64,000 nt of DNA from Diabrotica undecimpunctata (Eukaryota; Arthropoda; Insecta; Coleoptera; Chrysomelidae): NCBI RefSeq assembly GCF_040954645.1, contig NC_092808.1, forward strand, positions 79,650,389 through 79,714,388, in the 5' to 3' direction. Below, one piece after another: positions 27,115 to 39,067 of the stretch. The notes beneath the pieces are model-generated. The model did no database searches. It had not been told where the DNA came from and saw only the letters and a list, made by a program, of their open reading frames with translations. The position numbers and the translations under genes were made by a program. Position 1 is the stretch's first letter. Every line of letters starts with the position of its first letter.

Positions 27115-27935
27115 AATGCATACAAAGGAAGAGGATACAGAATGGGAAACAAAGAAATAAAAATACTCTGTTACGCAAACGACGCAATATTGATAGTCCA
27201 AGATAAAGATAGTCTGCAAAGACTGGTCCACAGATTTAACACAGAGCAAAACAATTTAATATGGCAATCTCATCTCAGAAAACTAAAAGAATAGTAGTCA
27301 GCAAAGAACCAACCAGATGTAAAATAGACATTGATGGCATGAATATTGAAAAAGTAATGGAACTAAAATACCTGGGAATTACACTGTCCAGCTATGAAGA
27401 TCTAGACAAAGAAGTGAGAGATCAAGTAAAAAAAGCAAATAGATTGGCAGGATGCCTCAATAACACTATATGGCGAAACAGACACATTAACACTGAGATG
27501 AAGTCAAGAATTTATAAAGCCAATGTAAGATCAATAATAACATATGTCTCAAAAACAAGATCCGACACAGCCACAATGCAAAGGCTACTGGAAACGGTGA
27601 AGATTAGAGTACTGAAAAGAATTATAGGAAATACGCTGAGAGATCGAAAGAGAAGTGAGGACATTAGAACAAAATGTAACGTACAGTGTATAAACGAATG
27701 GACTCAACAGTAGAAAAAATAATTAAATAACCACATAAGCAGAATGACGACCCGTGTTGTCAAAATAACAGGAGATAATTCACCAATCGGCAAAAGAAGT
27801 ATCGGACGACCGCGCAAAAGATGGAGTGACAAACTTCCATAGAGGTATTATTTCGCCAATGAACAAGCAGAATTGCTTATAAAGAGCAAGAATAAGAGGA
27901 AGAAGACCATATAAAATGGAGTCTTGTTTCCTGTA
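27115..27935 (+). pseudogene. LINE RT C-terminal half with 150-codon open stretch
   Basis: The sequence starts in the catalytic region: NKEIKILCYANDAILIVQ, where YADD has become YAND. After a frameshift, the open stretch 27261-27713 reads PTRCKIDIDGMNIEKVM, LKYLGITLSSYEDLDKEV, NNTIWRNRHINTEM and LLETVKIRVLKRIIG. A stop then separates it from ISRMTTRVVKITGDNSPIGK and RSIGRPRKRWSDKLP. The loss of the second-last catalytic Asp (D to N) makes the protein inactive as well as truncated. It is one of three copies of this family within 3.5 kb, all on the + strand. Confidence 0.82.
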
Positions 27936-28282
27936 CATTATAATCTACATCAACAAGAAAACGATTTAATTAAAGCCATAGAAAAAAGAAGAAAATTTCA
28001 CCTTGAAATTGAGGGAATATTGTTGTAAATTATGTATTAGATAGCATTTTGCATAACTCAATCCACAATTTCTAAAAAAATTATTTTCTATTAAACCACT
28101 TGTTGTATTTCTGAGGTAATTTACAATATATATAAGTTTTAAACTTACTTTCAAGATAAATTTTATAGGATATTATAATGCAGTAATTTCCATTTGTATA
28201 ACGGTACATATTAATCATAAATTAATATTATTAGTTCAGCAATTTAATTCATTGTTCGTAGCATTCGTGATAGCTGAGTTTA

Positions 28283-28675
28283 AGGTGAACAGGTTATCGG
28301 CCTATTACATCCTAATCCAGTGCCAGGGCTGCTGGCTATAGCTTCTGAACAAGCTATGCTTTCTCCATTCCTTGTCCGCGCTGACCCTACCTTCCATTAT
28401 TGGGGTTGGATACCCAATATCCAATAGCGTTGCTCAGGTTTACCGGAGTTTACCCGTGTGATCAAGATCACACTGCAAGTCCAGAGATGGAGGCCCCAAG
28501 GAAACAGAACAAGAGAAAGGCCCCGTAAAAGATGGATAGACGACGTAGAGAGATATCTTAAAACCATGAACATCAGGCAGTGGCGAAGGAAAGTATCTGA
28601 CAGGGCAGAATGGAAGAACATTGTTAAGCAGGCCAAGACTCACAAAGGGTTGTAGCGCCATTAGAAGAAGAAGAA
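28283..28675 (+). mobile_element. LINE 3' end with GAA tail, GC-rich leader
   Basis: The frame 28458-28655 is open and encodes RWRPQGNRTRERPRKRWIDD, VERYLKTMNIRQWRRKVSDR and WKNIVKQAKTHKGL then stop, a typical LINE C-terminus, followed by a gaagaagaagaa tail. The word gagttta lies at 28276-28282 and again at 28676-28682, a possible 7-bp target duplication. The ~170 bp upstream of the coding part (28283-28457) is GC-richer and does not read as LINE protein, so this may be a composite such as a SINE-like leader joined to a LINE tail. Confidence 0.65.
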
Positions 28676-28682
28676 GAGTTTA

Positions 28683-29749
28683 GCAGTTTTTGTACTATAT
28701 TCTTGAAATTTGTGATAGTTTAAAGTAACTTATTTAATATCAATGACATTTTGTACAGTATTTTTATTATAAATTTTCTTAAGCATATTTTTTTTATTTT
28801 AATATTAACTAAATTTTTAATATTTTGATTTTTAATTATTGTTCGGTAATATCTTTTATCATTTTAAAACTTCCTAGTTTTCGTTAAATTTTTTTCTTGG
28901 TTTCTATACTTATTTTATTTATATTTGGATACTTTCTAAATAAGTTAAAGTTTCCTTTTTTGTGAAATTTAAAGAACTACTTCTTTTTGATACAGACATA
29001 ATCAATAATAATTAACAGTTTTATAAGAAAACAATATTTTTCTTATATTTTAATTTTAACAAATTAAAATACAAGAAATATTATTTTGACAATATGTCAT
29101 TTTGACAAAAATTGTGTAAATAAAAAAATTGATAGACACACAATTACCAACCTACTAATTTAGACACCTAAGTTTACTTTTAATAATGAAAAGAGCTGTA
29201 GGTATTATGAAACTGGGTGTGACATTAAAGTGAATATTAGTTAAGGTTTAGTTTAGGTTGTCATTGTTAAATCGGGCTTTAATTTTTACTCTATTCATTC
29301 CCACTTTTTTTTTATATAAATATAATGTCGGATGTTTACAATTATCAGTTTAAAAATTGTATTAAAGTGTGACAAAAAGAGTTAAAAATAGAGAGTTAAA
29401 AAGAGTTTAACAGTAAAATATTTTAATTTGAACTTTTATATTTACACTTTGGAAGGTATTTCTAAATCACATAATAAATAGTAAAATATGGCATTTTACA
29501 AAATAGTAGTCACAGTAACCAATTGGAAGAGTCCATTTACGTGATAAGGAGTGATCGTTAACAACATGTAAACTTCAATTTTACAACATGTTCAATTTTA
29601 TTAAAATCTATAAAAATTAAAAGTAAATAATAAAATTACTTTGTTTTATTTTAAACATATTATATGAAAATACTGTATCATTTATTTGAATACGTTCACT
29701 TAAAAAGTTCCTGAATATTCGTGGGTGAAAAACCAAAAGTACCTAATTT
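28683..29749. other. AT-rich stretch, no gene seen
   Basis: Very AT-rich; no coding or repeat structure supported. Confidence 0.4.
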
Positions 29750-31065
29750 ATTTAATAATATAAATTTACCCTGCCAAATATCCTAAAGAGATCAGTATAG
29801 ATAGAATCTACCTGACAGCAATTCTCAAAGGACTTAACAATTTTGCTTTTATACATAAGAAGATTCGTAAGAGTCAACTTCCATTTCTGAAACCCATGCT
29901 GCCTTTAACAATTATTTGCCTATATTGCCAAGTTAAATGAGAACTGAGAACTTTTGATTACTAAACTATCAAAAATCTTAGCAATAGAAAATTTAAAACA
30001 AACCCCTCTATAATTCAATATATTCTTTTTTTTCCCGACTAGAAAATATACATACGAAAACTTTCTTTCCACATATTAGGTAAGCCACCTTGTGACAGTT
30101 ACATATTAAAGATCTCCGACATAGGATTTGATAATGAGAAAGCACACTGCTTTAGTAAAATATTTTGTTTATTATCAGGATCTAAAGTATATTTTACTGG
30201 AGTGGAAAAAGTTAATTTAGAGCACATTATTGAATTGCCATTTTTTTAAACTGATGAAACTGGCCTCCCTATTTCACTTAAACAGACTGTTAAAAGAAGA
30301 TTTACCTTTTTAATGCCATTATTAGAAGTTTTATTCATAATGCATTACATATGTAAAATTAGATTTTTGAAGAGCCAGGTGGAATATATATTCCGACAAC
30401 TATACATTATTCTATTATTCTTAACCATGCCTTCAAATAAGGAATAGCTGTTCTGTGTAATATATTGAAGTTTTCACAACACTAGCTTGAATATGGGACT
30501 CAACAACTAATAAAACAGCTCCACTCCTTGTTTTACTACTGGTTAAAAAGTTTCTATCACATTATTAAGGTCATTTAGTTTAGCTCGCAACCTACCAACG
30601 TTCTAATAATCTAGCTGTAATGGAGTCAATTTATATCTTTTATAGCAGTGCGTTCCTAACTTTATCTACTTTCAAAACCTTTTCTGTAGTGTTATCGATT
30701 CCGATCAACTCTAGAATTCCAATTGTTTTTCCCGATCTTCATTTATTCTTGTTTTAAGATCTTCTCGAATTATATTTTTTACATTATATAATATTAAGAA
30801 CCCCTTACAATTCTTTCATGCATTTCAGTGAAAATAGTATCTGTATTATGTTCAGAAAGAGCATTCTTCGCTTCCTAGCGCTTGGCCTTCTCTCTTATAA
30901 AAATTTAATCTCAGTTAGCATAGATTCAATCCGTCTTAAAAACATAGGTACACTTTTAAAAACTAGATGGCATTCACTACAGAAAGAAGCCAAGCACCGA
31001 TTTTTAATCACCACTGCTCTGAATTCTGAGGGTGCTAGCTCAGTGCATTTTTTATTACCATGATA
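29750..31065 (-). pseudogene. Decayed Jockey/CR1-type LINE with zinc-finger ORF1 end
   Basis: Minus strand, from the 5' side: KKCTELAPSEFRAVV and FCSECHLVFKSVPMF near 31060-30900 resemble a PHD-like cysteine motif at the end of an ORF1. NVGRLRAKLNDLNNVIETF near 30600-30540 matches the start of the endonuclease (QNVRGLR-type). YRGVCFKFSIAKIFDSLVI near 30010-29950, then QHGFQKWKLTLTNLL and CCQVDSIYTDLFRIFGRVN near 29910-29770, match RT blocks of Jockey-type LINEs. Most of the endonuclease and the RT catalytic box are missing, so internal deletions are extensive. Confidence 0.6.
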
Positions 31066-31672
31066 TGTCGTATAGCAACTATCGTAACTGTAAAAAAAAT
31101 TAACGAGTTTAAAAAAAAACCTTGATATGACGACCTTATCCCGTTTTTATTACTATTCACTGAATAATCAACCGAATTCGGATGTATGCCTGACATTTGT
31201 ATATATCTTTAACTTACCCGTCAATATTAAATAATTGCAATAACTATTGAAAAATCAAACCAATGTGATAGCTTTTGTCTGTTACTATATGTATAAAAAG
31301 ATGTTTTAGAACGTAAAGAATATCACAACTCATTTATATATTGGTTGTCTTTGTGCTTGTAACTTTCATAATAATTTTATGAATTTTTTTATGCAATTTA
31401 ATTACTTCAGTTACTTATTCACACGTGAACAATAATAATAGCTGTTTAGCAGGGGTTCCATTATGATCATACATATCGAAAAGCCGTTATGTAACTCCCT
31501 TCTGACCGATTTATATGTTCGATCTACTGTTGAACCTGTCATTACAGTTCTCACTCCAATTTATTGTTGTTGTTCAGATAATTATTATTCGGAATAGTCC
31601 AAATGAAGGTTTGATTATTTCATCAAACAGAAGGTCGTTTTAAAAATTGTTCAGGCATGTGAACAATAACAA

Positions 31673-31772
<100 letters not shown>

Positions 31773-32212
31773 TGTGCTATTCAAATATGCATTGTAAAAC
31801 CACGAATTTTTTCGCAATCGTCCACAAAATTTTTAAACAAATTCACGCCCAATAATCCAGGGGAAAAACATAATATACCCTTTTCATTATATTTCACAAA
31901 ATTTAGACACATCTAATATAATCAAAGATGTTATAACAAAAGGGGTACAAATGACATTCTTAAATTTTTAATATAAAATATGAGTAACTTTTTAATGCAC
32001 AAAGTGTATATACGCTCTTCTGTTGATGTCCAATGTCGTCTGCGAAGCGATAGAAAAAATTACTTACAAATATGCGAAAATGTCTTTTATTCTCACAAAT
32101 TTTCGTTGAATAGTACCCTCACGAGAGATTTTTTCGTATAGTTCATTTTCTAGTGGGTTTTCATTTTTTAATATAAAATATATGAGTATTCTTTTAATGC
32201 ATAAAGTATAAG

Positions 32213-32214
<2 letters not shown>

Positions 32215-32278
<64 letters not shown>
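32215..32278. repeat. (TA)n microsatellite, ~64 bp
   Basis: Uninterrupted TA dinucleotide run. Confidence 0.98.
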
Positions 32279-32283
<5 letters not shown>

Positions 32284-33859
32284 CTATATATAATATATTT
32301 AATTACTGACAGGGAATTTTACTGTCGTCATTGGTTGTGGTTGTCTTTTTAAAGAGAACTTAAGTTGTGACGGATATTCTCTTCGATTTCGTGTAACCAA
32401 ATGAACTATCTATCTTCCAGTAAAGTCGTCCCAGGAATGTACCGTAAACATATTCACAATGACATTTTAAAGACATCTATTCTTTAAAATGCATAATGTA
32501 AAATATACTTTAAATATATGTTTTAATTATCAATATAAAGAAGGCAGATAAAATTAAATTATTATATATAATAACAATATATTATAATAAAGCTACCAGT
32601 AATATTTGCTTCCAGAAATTTTTGTGCTCTCTTTATTTATAATAGTTGATACCTTAATTTGGAAAAATATTTTTTTATTTTAATCTTAAAAATAATATGA
32701 TTCGGTATTTATACAACTACTTAAAAACTAATACAACTAAATCTAACTATATAACTATATAATATAACTATAGATGTTTGATAACTGCATTAAGTGGAGG
32801 TATTATATTTAACCGATCTATTTTTGTTCAAACAAATGTAGGTATTTAATTTTCAGCACATTTAAAAAAAAACTCATTAACTGCAAATTAAACTGTATGT
32901 TTCAGTGTGTTTGTGATATCCGCGTAGTCCTATAAATTTGTTTTTTTACTCTGAAATGAGATTTAATATTGTGTTCACTCATGATAAAATAACTGAGTCT
33001 ACTCATATGCGACAACCACTATTTAATTTTTGGTGCAGTACTCGTGGGGATCGATCGTATATTGGAACTATTCCAAGTAATTTAAAACTGTTAATGAGGT
33101 TTATTTGAAACATATTTTTGAGTGTTAGAAATTCTACGTGGAATAAAATAAAAACAAATTTATATTCTCATTTTTAAATAAAATTAGATAAAATGTTTTA
33201 AAATAGTTAAACTTAAAACCCAAACATGTCGCCCAAAATCAGTTATATCATATTTCTGAAATATAAACGATACCATACAAATAATCTAAATAGCACTAAA
33301 ACACTTTAATATTCTTCAATAACTTCAATATACCTACTGTCATCCAAAACGTAAACTTAAGAAAAGAAATATATTTTGTTTAATTTTTAATATTGGATAA
33401 TCAATTTACATCTGCAAGGAATTCAAATATTAATTATGAACAACGATAGTCAATATCACTGGTGCCAATGGTAAACGCTTCTTTGGAGCCAACAAAGAAG
33501 ACAATCTGCTCTCTACGGGAGAGCGAACTTACGCAACAATGATCAAATAAAGTGACCGTATTTAATAAATTTATTATCTATAAAAACAACTGTAATTATA
33601 CAAACACATTATAATACTTTAATAACTGTAAAACACACAATAGCAACATTACACAACAATACTAAAAACTTTGTACAATGTATATAATATCGTAAAACAT
33701 TTTTGGAAGGGACACTACTATTAAAAATGCCAGCGCAAATAAACCATGCAGTATTATCATGCCAAAAGAAACAAATAAAATGAGCCGCCCGAAACAAAAA
33801 AACTTATAACTTTTTTTATTTAAATTAATGTGTCTCGGCTGCAAATTGGTTCTTGCTTA

Positions 33860-35470
33860 TGATTTCTTCGACGTGTTGCCTTATAAGAAGGTTTAAGGTT
33901 TCATGCTTACTGTATTCTAATAGAGGAGTGATTGAATGTAGGATTGGTCTATTTCAAGGCGGAGTATCCAGGATTGGGAAGGGACGTGTTTTAGTAATGT
34001 CGATGGTTTTTTTTAGAGTTAATTTCTGGATGTCTATTATTGATTGGATTCTTTGCGGGGTCTCCACAGGTAATGTTGAAGTAATTAAATGGTAGACTGG
34101 ATTGGATGGATTTTACGGATACGGAAGCTAAGTAAGATTAAAGAAGATACTCTCGTCGAATCCAGAGAGGTGGTTCATTAGCCTTGCAGTAAAGGCTTTC
34201 TATTTGTCTAGATTTGAAAGCGCCTTAGCAAAGACGAATAGAAGTATTATGTACAGAGTTCGATAGCTTTAAGTAAGATTTTGATTCAGACATGCATGTA
34301 TATGAAGCTGCCGTAGCCCATTTTTGAGCCGATTAAAGCTCTATATATATACATTAAGTAAGATCGTGTCGTCCGCACCCCATGTGTACTTTGATAGTGC
34401 CTTGATGATATTAAGTCTCTTCATTGCATTGCCCTTTACTACACTAATATGCTGTTTCCAAGTTAGCCTACTGTCAAACGTTAAACCAAGTATTTTGTGA
34501 TGAGTAACTAGTTGCAATGGAGTTTTGTTAAGGGTGATAATTGGACTTTGGCTGCAGGGTCTTCTGCTAAACCGTATTAATTTCGACTTAGTGGTTGAAA
34601 GAGCTAATCCGGTTTTTTGGACCATACGCTAAGTTGATTTACAGCGGTCTGGAGAACGTTGCATGTGTCAATTGAGCTTTTTCCCTGACAATATAAAATA
34701 AGGTCATCTGCGTATATTAAGTGCTTGACTGGTGGACAAATACTGGAAGAAATATCATTTATTGCAAGAATGAAAAGTGTTGTACTGAGTACTGAACCTT
34801 GTGGGGCTCCATTACTTTGGCCGAATGTCGCCGAAATTTCCCATTTGTTTTCACTTTAAACTTTCTTTGTTGTAAAAAGTTTTTTATGAAGGAGCAAATA
34901 TTTCCTGTCATCTTTCGAAGCTTTTCAAGGATGGGTTGGCGCGAGATAGTATCGAAAGCTCCTTTTATATCAAAGACAGTTGCGATCAGATCTTGTTTAT
35001 TTGAAATAGCGAAAGCTATTTGTGTTTGTAATAGCACTAAATTGTCAACGGTTGAACGGTGATGTCTAAAACCGGATTGCGCTGAGTCAATTATTGCATA
35101 TTTTTCGAGAAGAAATGTTAATCTTGAATTAATCATTTTCTCAAACAGTTTACATAGTGAGCAGGTTAGACAGATAGGTCTGTATGATTTTGTTAGGTTT
35201 GAGGGTAGATCAGATTTTTTTATTAGTATGATAATTGATTCACGCCACAATCTGGGTAATTGCTGAGTATGCCATATCTTGTTATAAATATTTAGCAGTA
35301 GTGCGAGACTAGAATAAGATAAATTTTTAATGAATATAATTTGAATATTGTCTGGTTCAGCGGCGGAGTTTGTACAAGACACATACGTGCACATACGTGC
35401 ACGTGCTAATTCTTCTTGTGTAAAAGGAAGGTTGATAGCGTCAACGTCGTGTCTACGGTACAATGTCGGA
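33860..35470 (-). pseudogene. LINE reverse transcriptase domain (ORF2, I/Jockey-type)
   Basis: Minus strand: the open stretch 35463-34759 includes LPRLWRESIIILIKKSDLPS and SYRPICLTCSLCKLFEKMIN, then DSAQSGFRHHRSTVDNLVLL and VFDIKGAFDTISR (first catalytic Asp region). A frameshift follows; the next frame reads NGAPQGSVLSTTLFILAIND and the catalytic box HLIYADDLILYCQ near 34710. The stretch 34625-34341 gives LALSTTKSKLIRFSRRP and KILGLTFDSRLTWKQHI, and farther on YRALIGSKMGYGSFIYM. The RT blocks are in normal order and the YADD box is intact, so decay is mainly by frameshift. The blocks most resemble I-clade elements; that assignment is inferred. Confidence 0.85.
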
Positions 35471-35899
35471 ATATTATTTGTGGAGCAAGAGGAATTTGTA
35501 TATTTTGGTTATTTGGACTTTCAATCTGTTCGACTTCAGACCTGAATTTCCATGCAAAACTTTCAGCCATAATGTGAGCAATTGTTTGGTTATGTGTTAT
35601 AACTAGCTTAGCCTTTTAGCCTTTTGAAATAGATCAGGTTTTCTTGAGTTCTTCTTTTTTGATATCTGTTAAGGGCCGTTTTGCATTTACGTACAGTTAG
35701 TTCATATTCTGAATTCCATCAGGGTACTGCTTTTTTAGAGGGGCATATCGTTATTTTTTTTTACATGATTTTCTGCAGACATAATAATGCAAATATTAAA
35801 GAGAGTTATTGCCTCGTTTATATCTTCAGATTATTGAAGTAATAAGATATAATCTTCGGCGCTAGTCTGAAAAATTATTCCAGTCCGCTTTAGCGATAT

Positions 35900-36563
35900 T
35901 CCATTTAGTAATGGTGTTAAAAATTTTTATTGCTATTTGTTATGACTATCGGGAAGTGGTTACTATCATATAAGCTATCTAAATTATACCATGAGAGTGA
36001 ATCGGCAGACTTGGGATCACATATGCTTAGATCGATAGAAGAGTAAGTTCCTGAGGCGATGTTAAAATATGTACTAGCTCCACTATTCATCAGACAAGTA
36101 TTATTGCAACTCAATACAGTCTCTATGGTTTTTCCTCTACCAAATGTTTTCTTTAAGCCCCACATAGTATTATGGGCGTTAAAGTCTCTAACCAGTATAA
36201 AAGGGCTGGGAAGTTGGCGAATTAAGTCATCTCGGTTTCTGTTAAGTTGTAACTAGGTGGAATATATGTATTGCATATGGTTATTTGGTCGGGACACCAG
36301 ACAGTTATTGCTATGTCGTCTAAAGTGGTAGTTAGTTTATATTGTATTAAAAATAAATCATTAGACACGAAGATATATGTTTCTCTACTTGCTCTTGTAT
36401 ACGTAGTGTGAAGGAAATGGTAACGTTCAAAATTTTTAAGATCACGTCTATGTGTTTCCTTGAAACTGGTTTCTTGAAGACAAATGATATCTGCTTTTGT
36501 ATTATTGATTAATTGTTGTAAGCGTTTTAAGCGAGGGTGGAACTCGTCGCAGTTCCACTGCAC
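35900..36563 (-). pseudogene. LINE APE-type endonuclease domain (ORF2 N-terminus)
   Basis: Minus strand: QWNCDEFHPRLKRLQQLI, ADIICLQETSFKET (the QxT/E motif that binds metal in APE endonucleases), FERYHF, DDIAITVWCP and NTYIPPSYNLTETEM. After a stop or frameshift at ~36220 the frame continues with NAHNTMWGLKKTFGRGKTIE and SLSWYNLDSLYDSNHFPIVI. The SDHFPI-type motif near the domain end appears as SNHFPI, so the catalytic Asp has changed to Asn. Confidence 0.8.
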
Positions 36564-36599
36564 TAACGTGAAAGTAAAATATAGGTATTTAACATTAAG

Positions 36600-37776
36600 A
36601 ACGTTGAGAGGTCAGAGAAGAGTCAGTTAGATAATCTTCATCGTTGTTTGTAGATTGCGATGTTATGCTTCTATTTTATGAATTGTCTATATTAAGTTGC
36701 TGTTTAATTTTCTTAGAAACTCTTGTAAATATATTCTTGATTGTTCTATCTTCAAGTGAAGGGTATATTCTAAACATGTCGTCGAGTAGTGATCGAACGT
36801 TTTAAGTGAACTGCTGTGCTTCTTGTAGAGGGTTATTACTGCCGAATGAGTTTTCCAGAAATGCAAGAGAATTTTCAACCGTTAAAGAGAATAAGTTTGG
36901 ATTTTCTTGATAAAGATTATTTATTGTGAGAACAGAGGAGGCGGTTAATTTAGATTGATCGGGTGCGACTTTCGTGGATTTTTTAGTTTTATGCTTTTTA
37001 TGTACGTTTGCATCCGAAGAAGGCATTTATGTCTTTGATGGGTAAGTTAGTAGAAGTGTTTGTTTTTTGGGAGGTAGAATCGCTGAAGTCAGAACGAGTT
37101 CGTTTTTGACTAGTGGTAGGGAGAAAAAATTCATTGTTTTGCGGCAATAGAAGTGGTAAATATATCGACAGTTTTTATCCGTTGACAGGGAACCGTATTT
37201 TGTCTTGTGTTTGGTGGTGCCATACTGTTTAATATTGGGGTAGCAGGGATCGGTTCAGCTGGGGTCGTTTGTTCAGCTGGGGACGTTTGTTCAGTTGGGG
37301 GTGGATTGCTAAGAGGATTTTGACAGATCTTTGCTATATGTCCATGTTTTTTGCATAGAAAACATGCCATTTTGTCAGTGAAGAGAAATATTCTGTACAA
37401 ATTATTGTCGAGTGGAATTATTAATGAAGTTTCAATTTTGAGGCTATCTGTAGTTGGAGTAACGTATACCTGTCTTGTGAACCTCATAATATGCGTAAAT
37501 TCAACACCGGGGATTCCAGGTTTAATATGTGACACTGGTGAAGCAAGTTGAAGACCTAGATCTTGAAGGTGTTTTTCTATAATATCATGAGGTATTTATG
37601 GACAGACGTTGAAGATTATTAGTCCTTTGGCTATGGTAACCAGTCTTTTTACGGGTAGTTCTACAGAGTTGATTGTAGTCGTAGGATATTCTGTTAAAAT
37701 ATGTTTGACAAGTTCAGCTTTTGTTTTTGGGGCTAACAATGTTTATTATGGCTTTGACGTAGTCGAGTAGTATTAT
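36600..37776 (-). pseudogene. LINE ORF1 (gag-like), part downstream of the insertion
   Basis: After the inserted LINE the frame resumes with PNIILLDYVKAIINIVSP, then VELPVKRLVTIAKGLIIFNV, and in the open stretch 37535-37131 IPGVEFTHIMRFTRQVYVTP and the CCHC zinc knuckle CFLCKKHGHIAKIC (37365-37325). A threefold P-A-E-Q-T linker and a basic tail with HKKHKTKKSTK follow. This is the usual architecture of a nucleic-acid-binding ORF1 of I/Jockey LINEs: an RRM-like region then zinc knuckle(s). A stop at ~37598 (after FNVCP) and breaks after 37131 and 36802 disrupt it. Confidence 0.8.
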
Positions 37777-37785
37777 GTTTGGTTC

Positions 37786-38772
37786 TTCTTCTTCTTCTTT
37801 AGATGCAAATCCACTAATGGATGTAAGCGATCACATTTTCCGTTAATTCTCTATTTTTTGCAATATGTATCAGAGATTGTATGTCGTTAATCCCTGTCCA
37901 TTGCCTTATGTTTGGCCAGGACATTTTCTTGCATCCCATTCCTCTCTTGCCTTCAATTTTACCCTCGATTATAAGTTAGAGGAACTGGTATTTTTCATTT
38001 CGCATGATGTGACCTAGATACGCCGTTTTTCTTTTCTTGATGGTTTCGAAAAGTTGGCGTTCTTGGTTTATTCTTTTAAGGACATCTATATTTGTGATTT
38101 TCGCTGTCCATGCTATTTTTAGGATACGGCGATAGAGCCACATTTCGAAAGCTTCTAATCTGTTTATATCCCTCGTTTTGAGTGTCCAGTCCTCTACGCC
38201 ATATAGCAGCACTGACCACACGTAGCACTTAGTAAACCTCAGTCTCAGTTGAAGATCGAATTCTGAACAAGTCAGTACCTTCTTGAATTTTACGAAAGCT
38301 TGTCGAGCTTGCTCAATGCGACATTTTACTTCCCTGTCCGATGCCCAGTCTTCAAAAAGCCACGATCCCAGGTATTTAAATTTACTCACTCTTTTAATGG
38401 ACTTTGTATTCAGTGTTATGGTGGAGTTTTCAAGTGCATCCAAGTTTTTGGAGATGACCATAAATTTGGTTTTTTTGGTATTAATCTCTAATCCCATTCG
38501 GTTACTGTATTCTCCGATTATAGTGACAAGTTGTTGAAGATCGACTATGTTGTCACAAATTAAGACACCATCATCAGGATATCGTAAGTTGTTGATCAAT
38601 ACTCCATTCACTTTGATTCCCATCGTTGCATCCTCCAAAGACTCTTGAAATATGGCTTCCGAATAAATGTTAAATAAAAGAGGAGAATGCTGTGCCGTTT
38701 GATGCCAGTACAAGTTTTCAATGCTTCTTATGTTTTTTTGGTCTATATCAACTTTCTTGAGGATCTTAAGAA
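37786..38772 (-). mobile_element. 5'-truncated LINE inserted into ORF1, 9-bp target duplication
   Basis: The word gtttggttc lies at 37777-37785 and at 38773-38781, exactly flanking the insert. The inserted copy ends, on its own 3' side, in a gaagaagaagaa tail (37786-37798). Removing the insert and one copy of the word joins ILIHAEPN to IILLDYVKAI in one frame, so the insertion is younger than the host LINE. Confidence 0.93.
37790..38713 (-). pseudogene. RT C-terminal part of the inserted LINE, 245-codon open stretch
   Basis: Reads HSPLLFNIYSEAIFQESLED, then INNLRYPDDGVLICDNIVDL, where the catalytic YADD is YPDD, then MGLEINTKKTKFMVISKN, FKYLGSWLFEDWASDREVKC, YVWSVLLYGVEDWTLKTRDI, EAFEMWLYRRILKI and TAYLGHIMRNEKYQFL then stop. 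After the stop the same family tail continues (EGKIEGKRGMGCKKMSWPN, IRQWTGINDIQSLIHIAKN) to the GAA tail. Ala-to-Pro in YADD and the stop at 37976 make it inactive. A second, older copy of this family is at 45.7-46.1 kb. Confidence 0.88.
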
Positions 38773-38781
38773 GTTTGGTTC

Positions 38782-38940
38782 AGCATGTATTAATATGGCT
38801 TGATCTTTTTTGGGATATTTCGGTTTGGATTTTGACATAGTAGCAGTTGCATATGAATTTGGATTATTACTGATAATGTTGTTTCCGGACATGGTGTTGC
38901 TGACTGTAGGAGAACATTGATTTAAGTTGTTACTTATGTA
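38782..38940 (-). pseudogene. LINE ORF1 start, part upstream of the insertion
   Basis: From a Met codon at 38892: MSGNNIISNNPNSYATATMS, then KSKPKYPKKDQAILIHAEPN, where the insertion breaks it. The Asn/Ser-rich N-terminus followed by a Lys-rich stretch and a beta-strand-like QAILIH segment fits the start of a LINE ORF1. An in-frame extension upstream to 38997 is open but may be leader. Confidence 0.7.
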
Positions 38941-39046
38941 GTCAAAACTAACTATTTTTGGTTTCCTTATAATAATGTTTCGGATAATACGCAGCAATTG
39001 TAGCGCATATCTGTATTACTGGTTGCCTGGCTAATACTTCGCCAAA

Positions 39047-39066
39047 CCAGTCCTTGATAGGACTGG
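39047..39066. repeat. Palindrome at the P-like element's left border
   Basis: CCAGTCCT (39047-39054) pairs with AGGACTGG (39059-39066) across TGAT. The right arm overlaps the left target duplication of the element at 39069. P elements are known to favour palindromic targets. Confidence 0.6.
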
Positions 39067-39067
39067 C

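Larger units (their letters stand above)
33850..39045 (-). mobile_element. Long I/Jockey-type LINE, split by a younger LINE
   Basis: Minus-strand order is ORF1 (38.9-36.6 kb, interrupted), endonuclease (36.56-35.9 kb), RT (35.5-34.3 kb) and a C-terminal region to about 33.9 kb. Subtracting the 987-bp insertion leaves about 4.2 kb, close to a full LINE. Several frameshifts and stops are present. The 3' end is not clear: no A-tail or microsatellite tail is obvious, and no RNase H motif could be confirmed beyond 33.85 kb. The 5' end lies against the P-like element at 39.07 kb. Confidence 0.8.

Noticed and set aside
33600..33850. Possible RNase H domain at the end of the 34-39 kb LINE
   Set aside because: A few words near 33800 suggested it, but no catalytic D-E-D pattern could be read.
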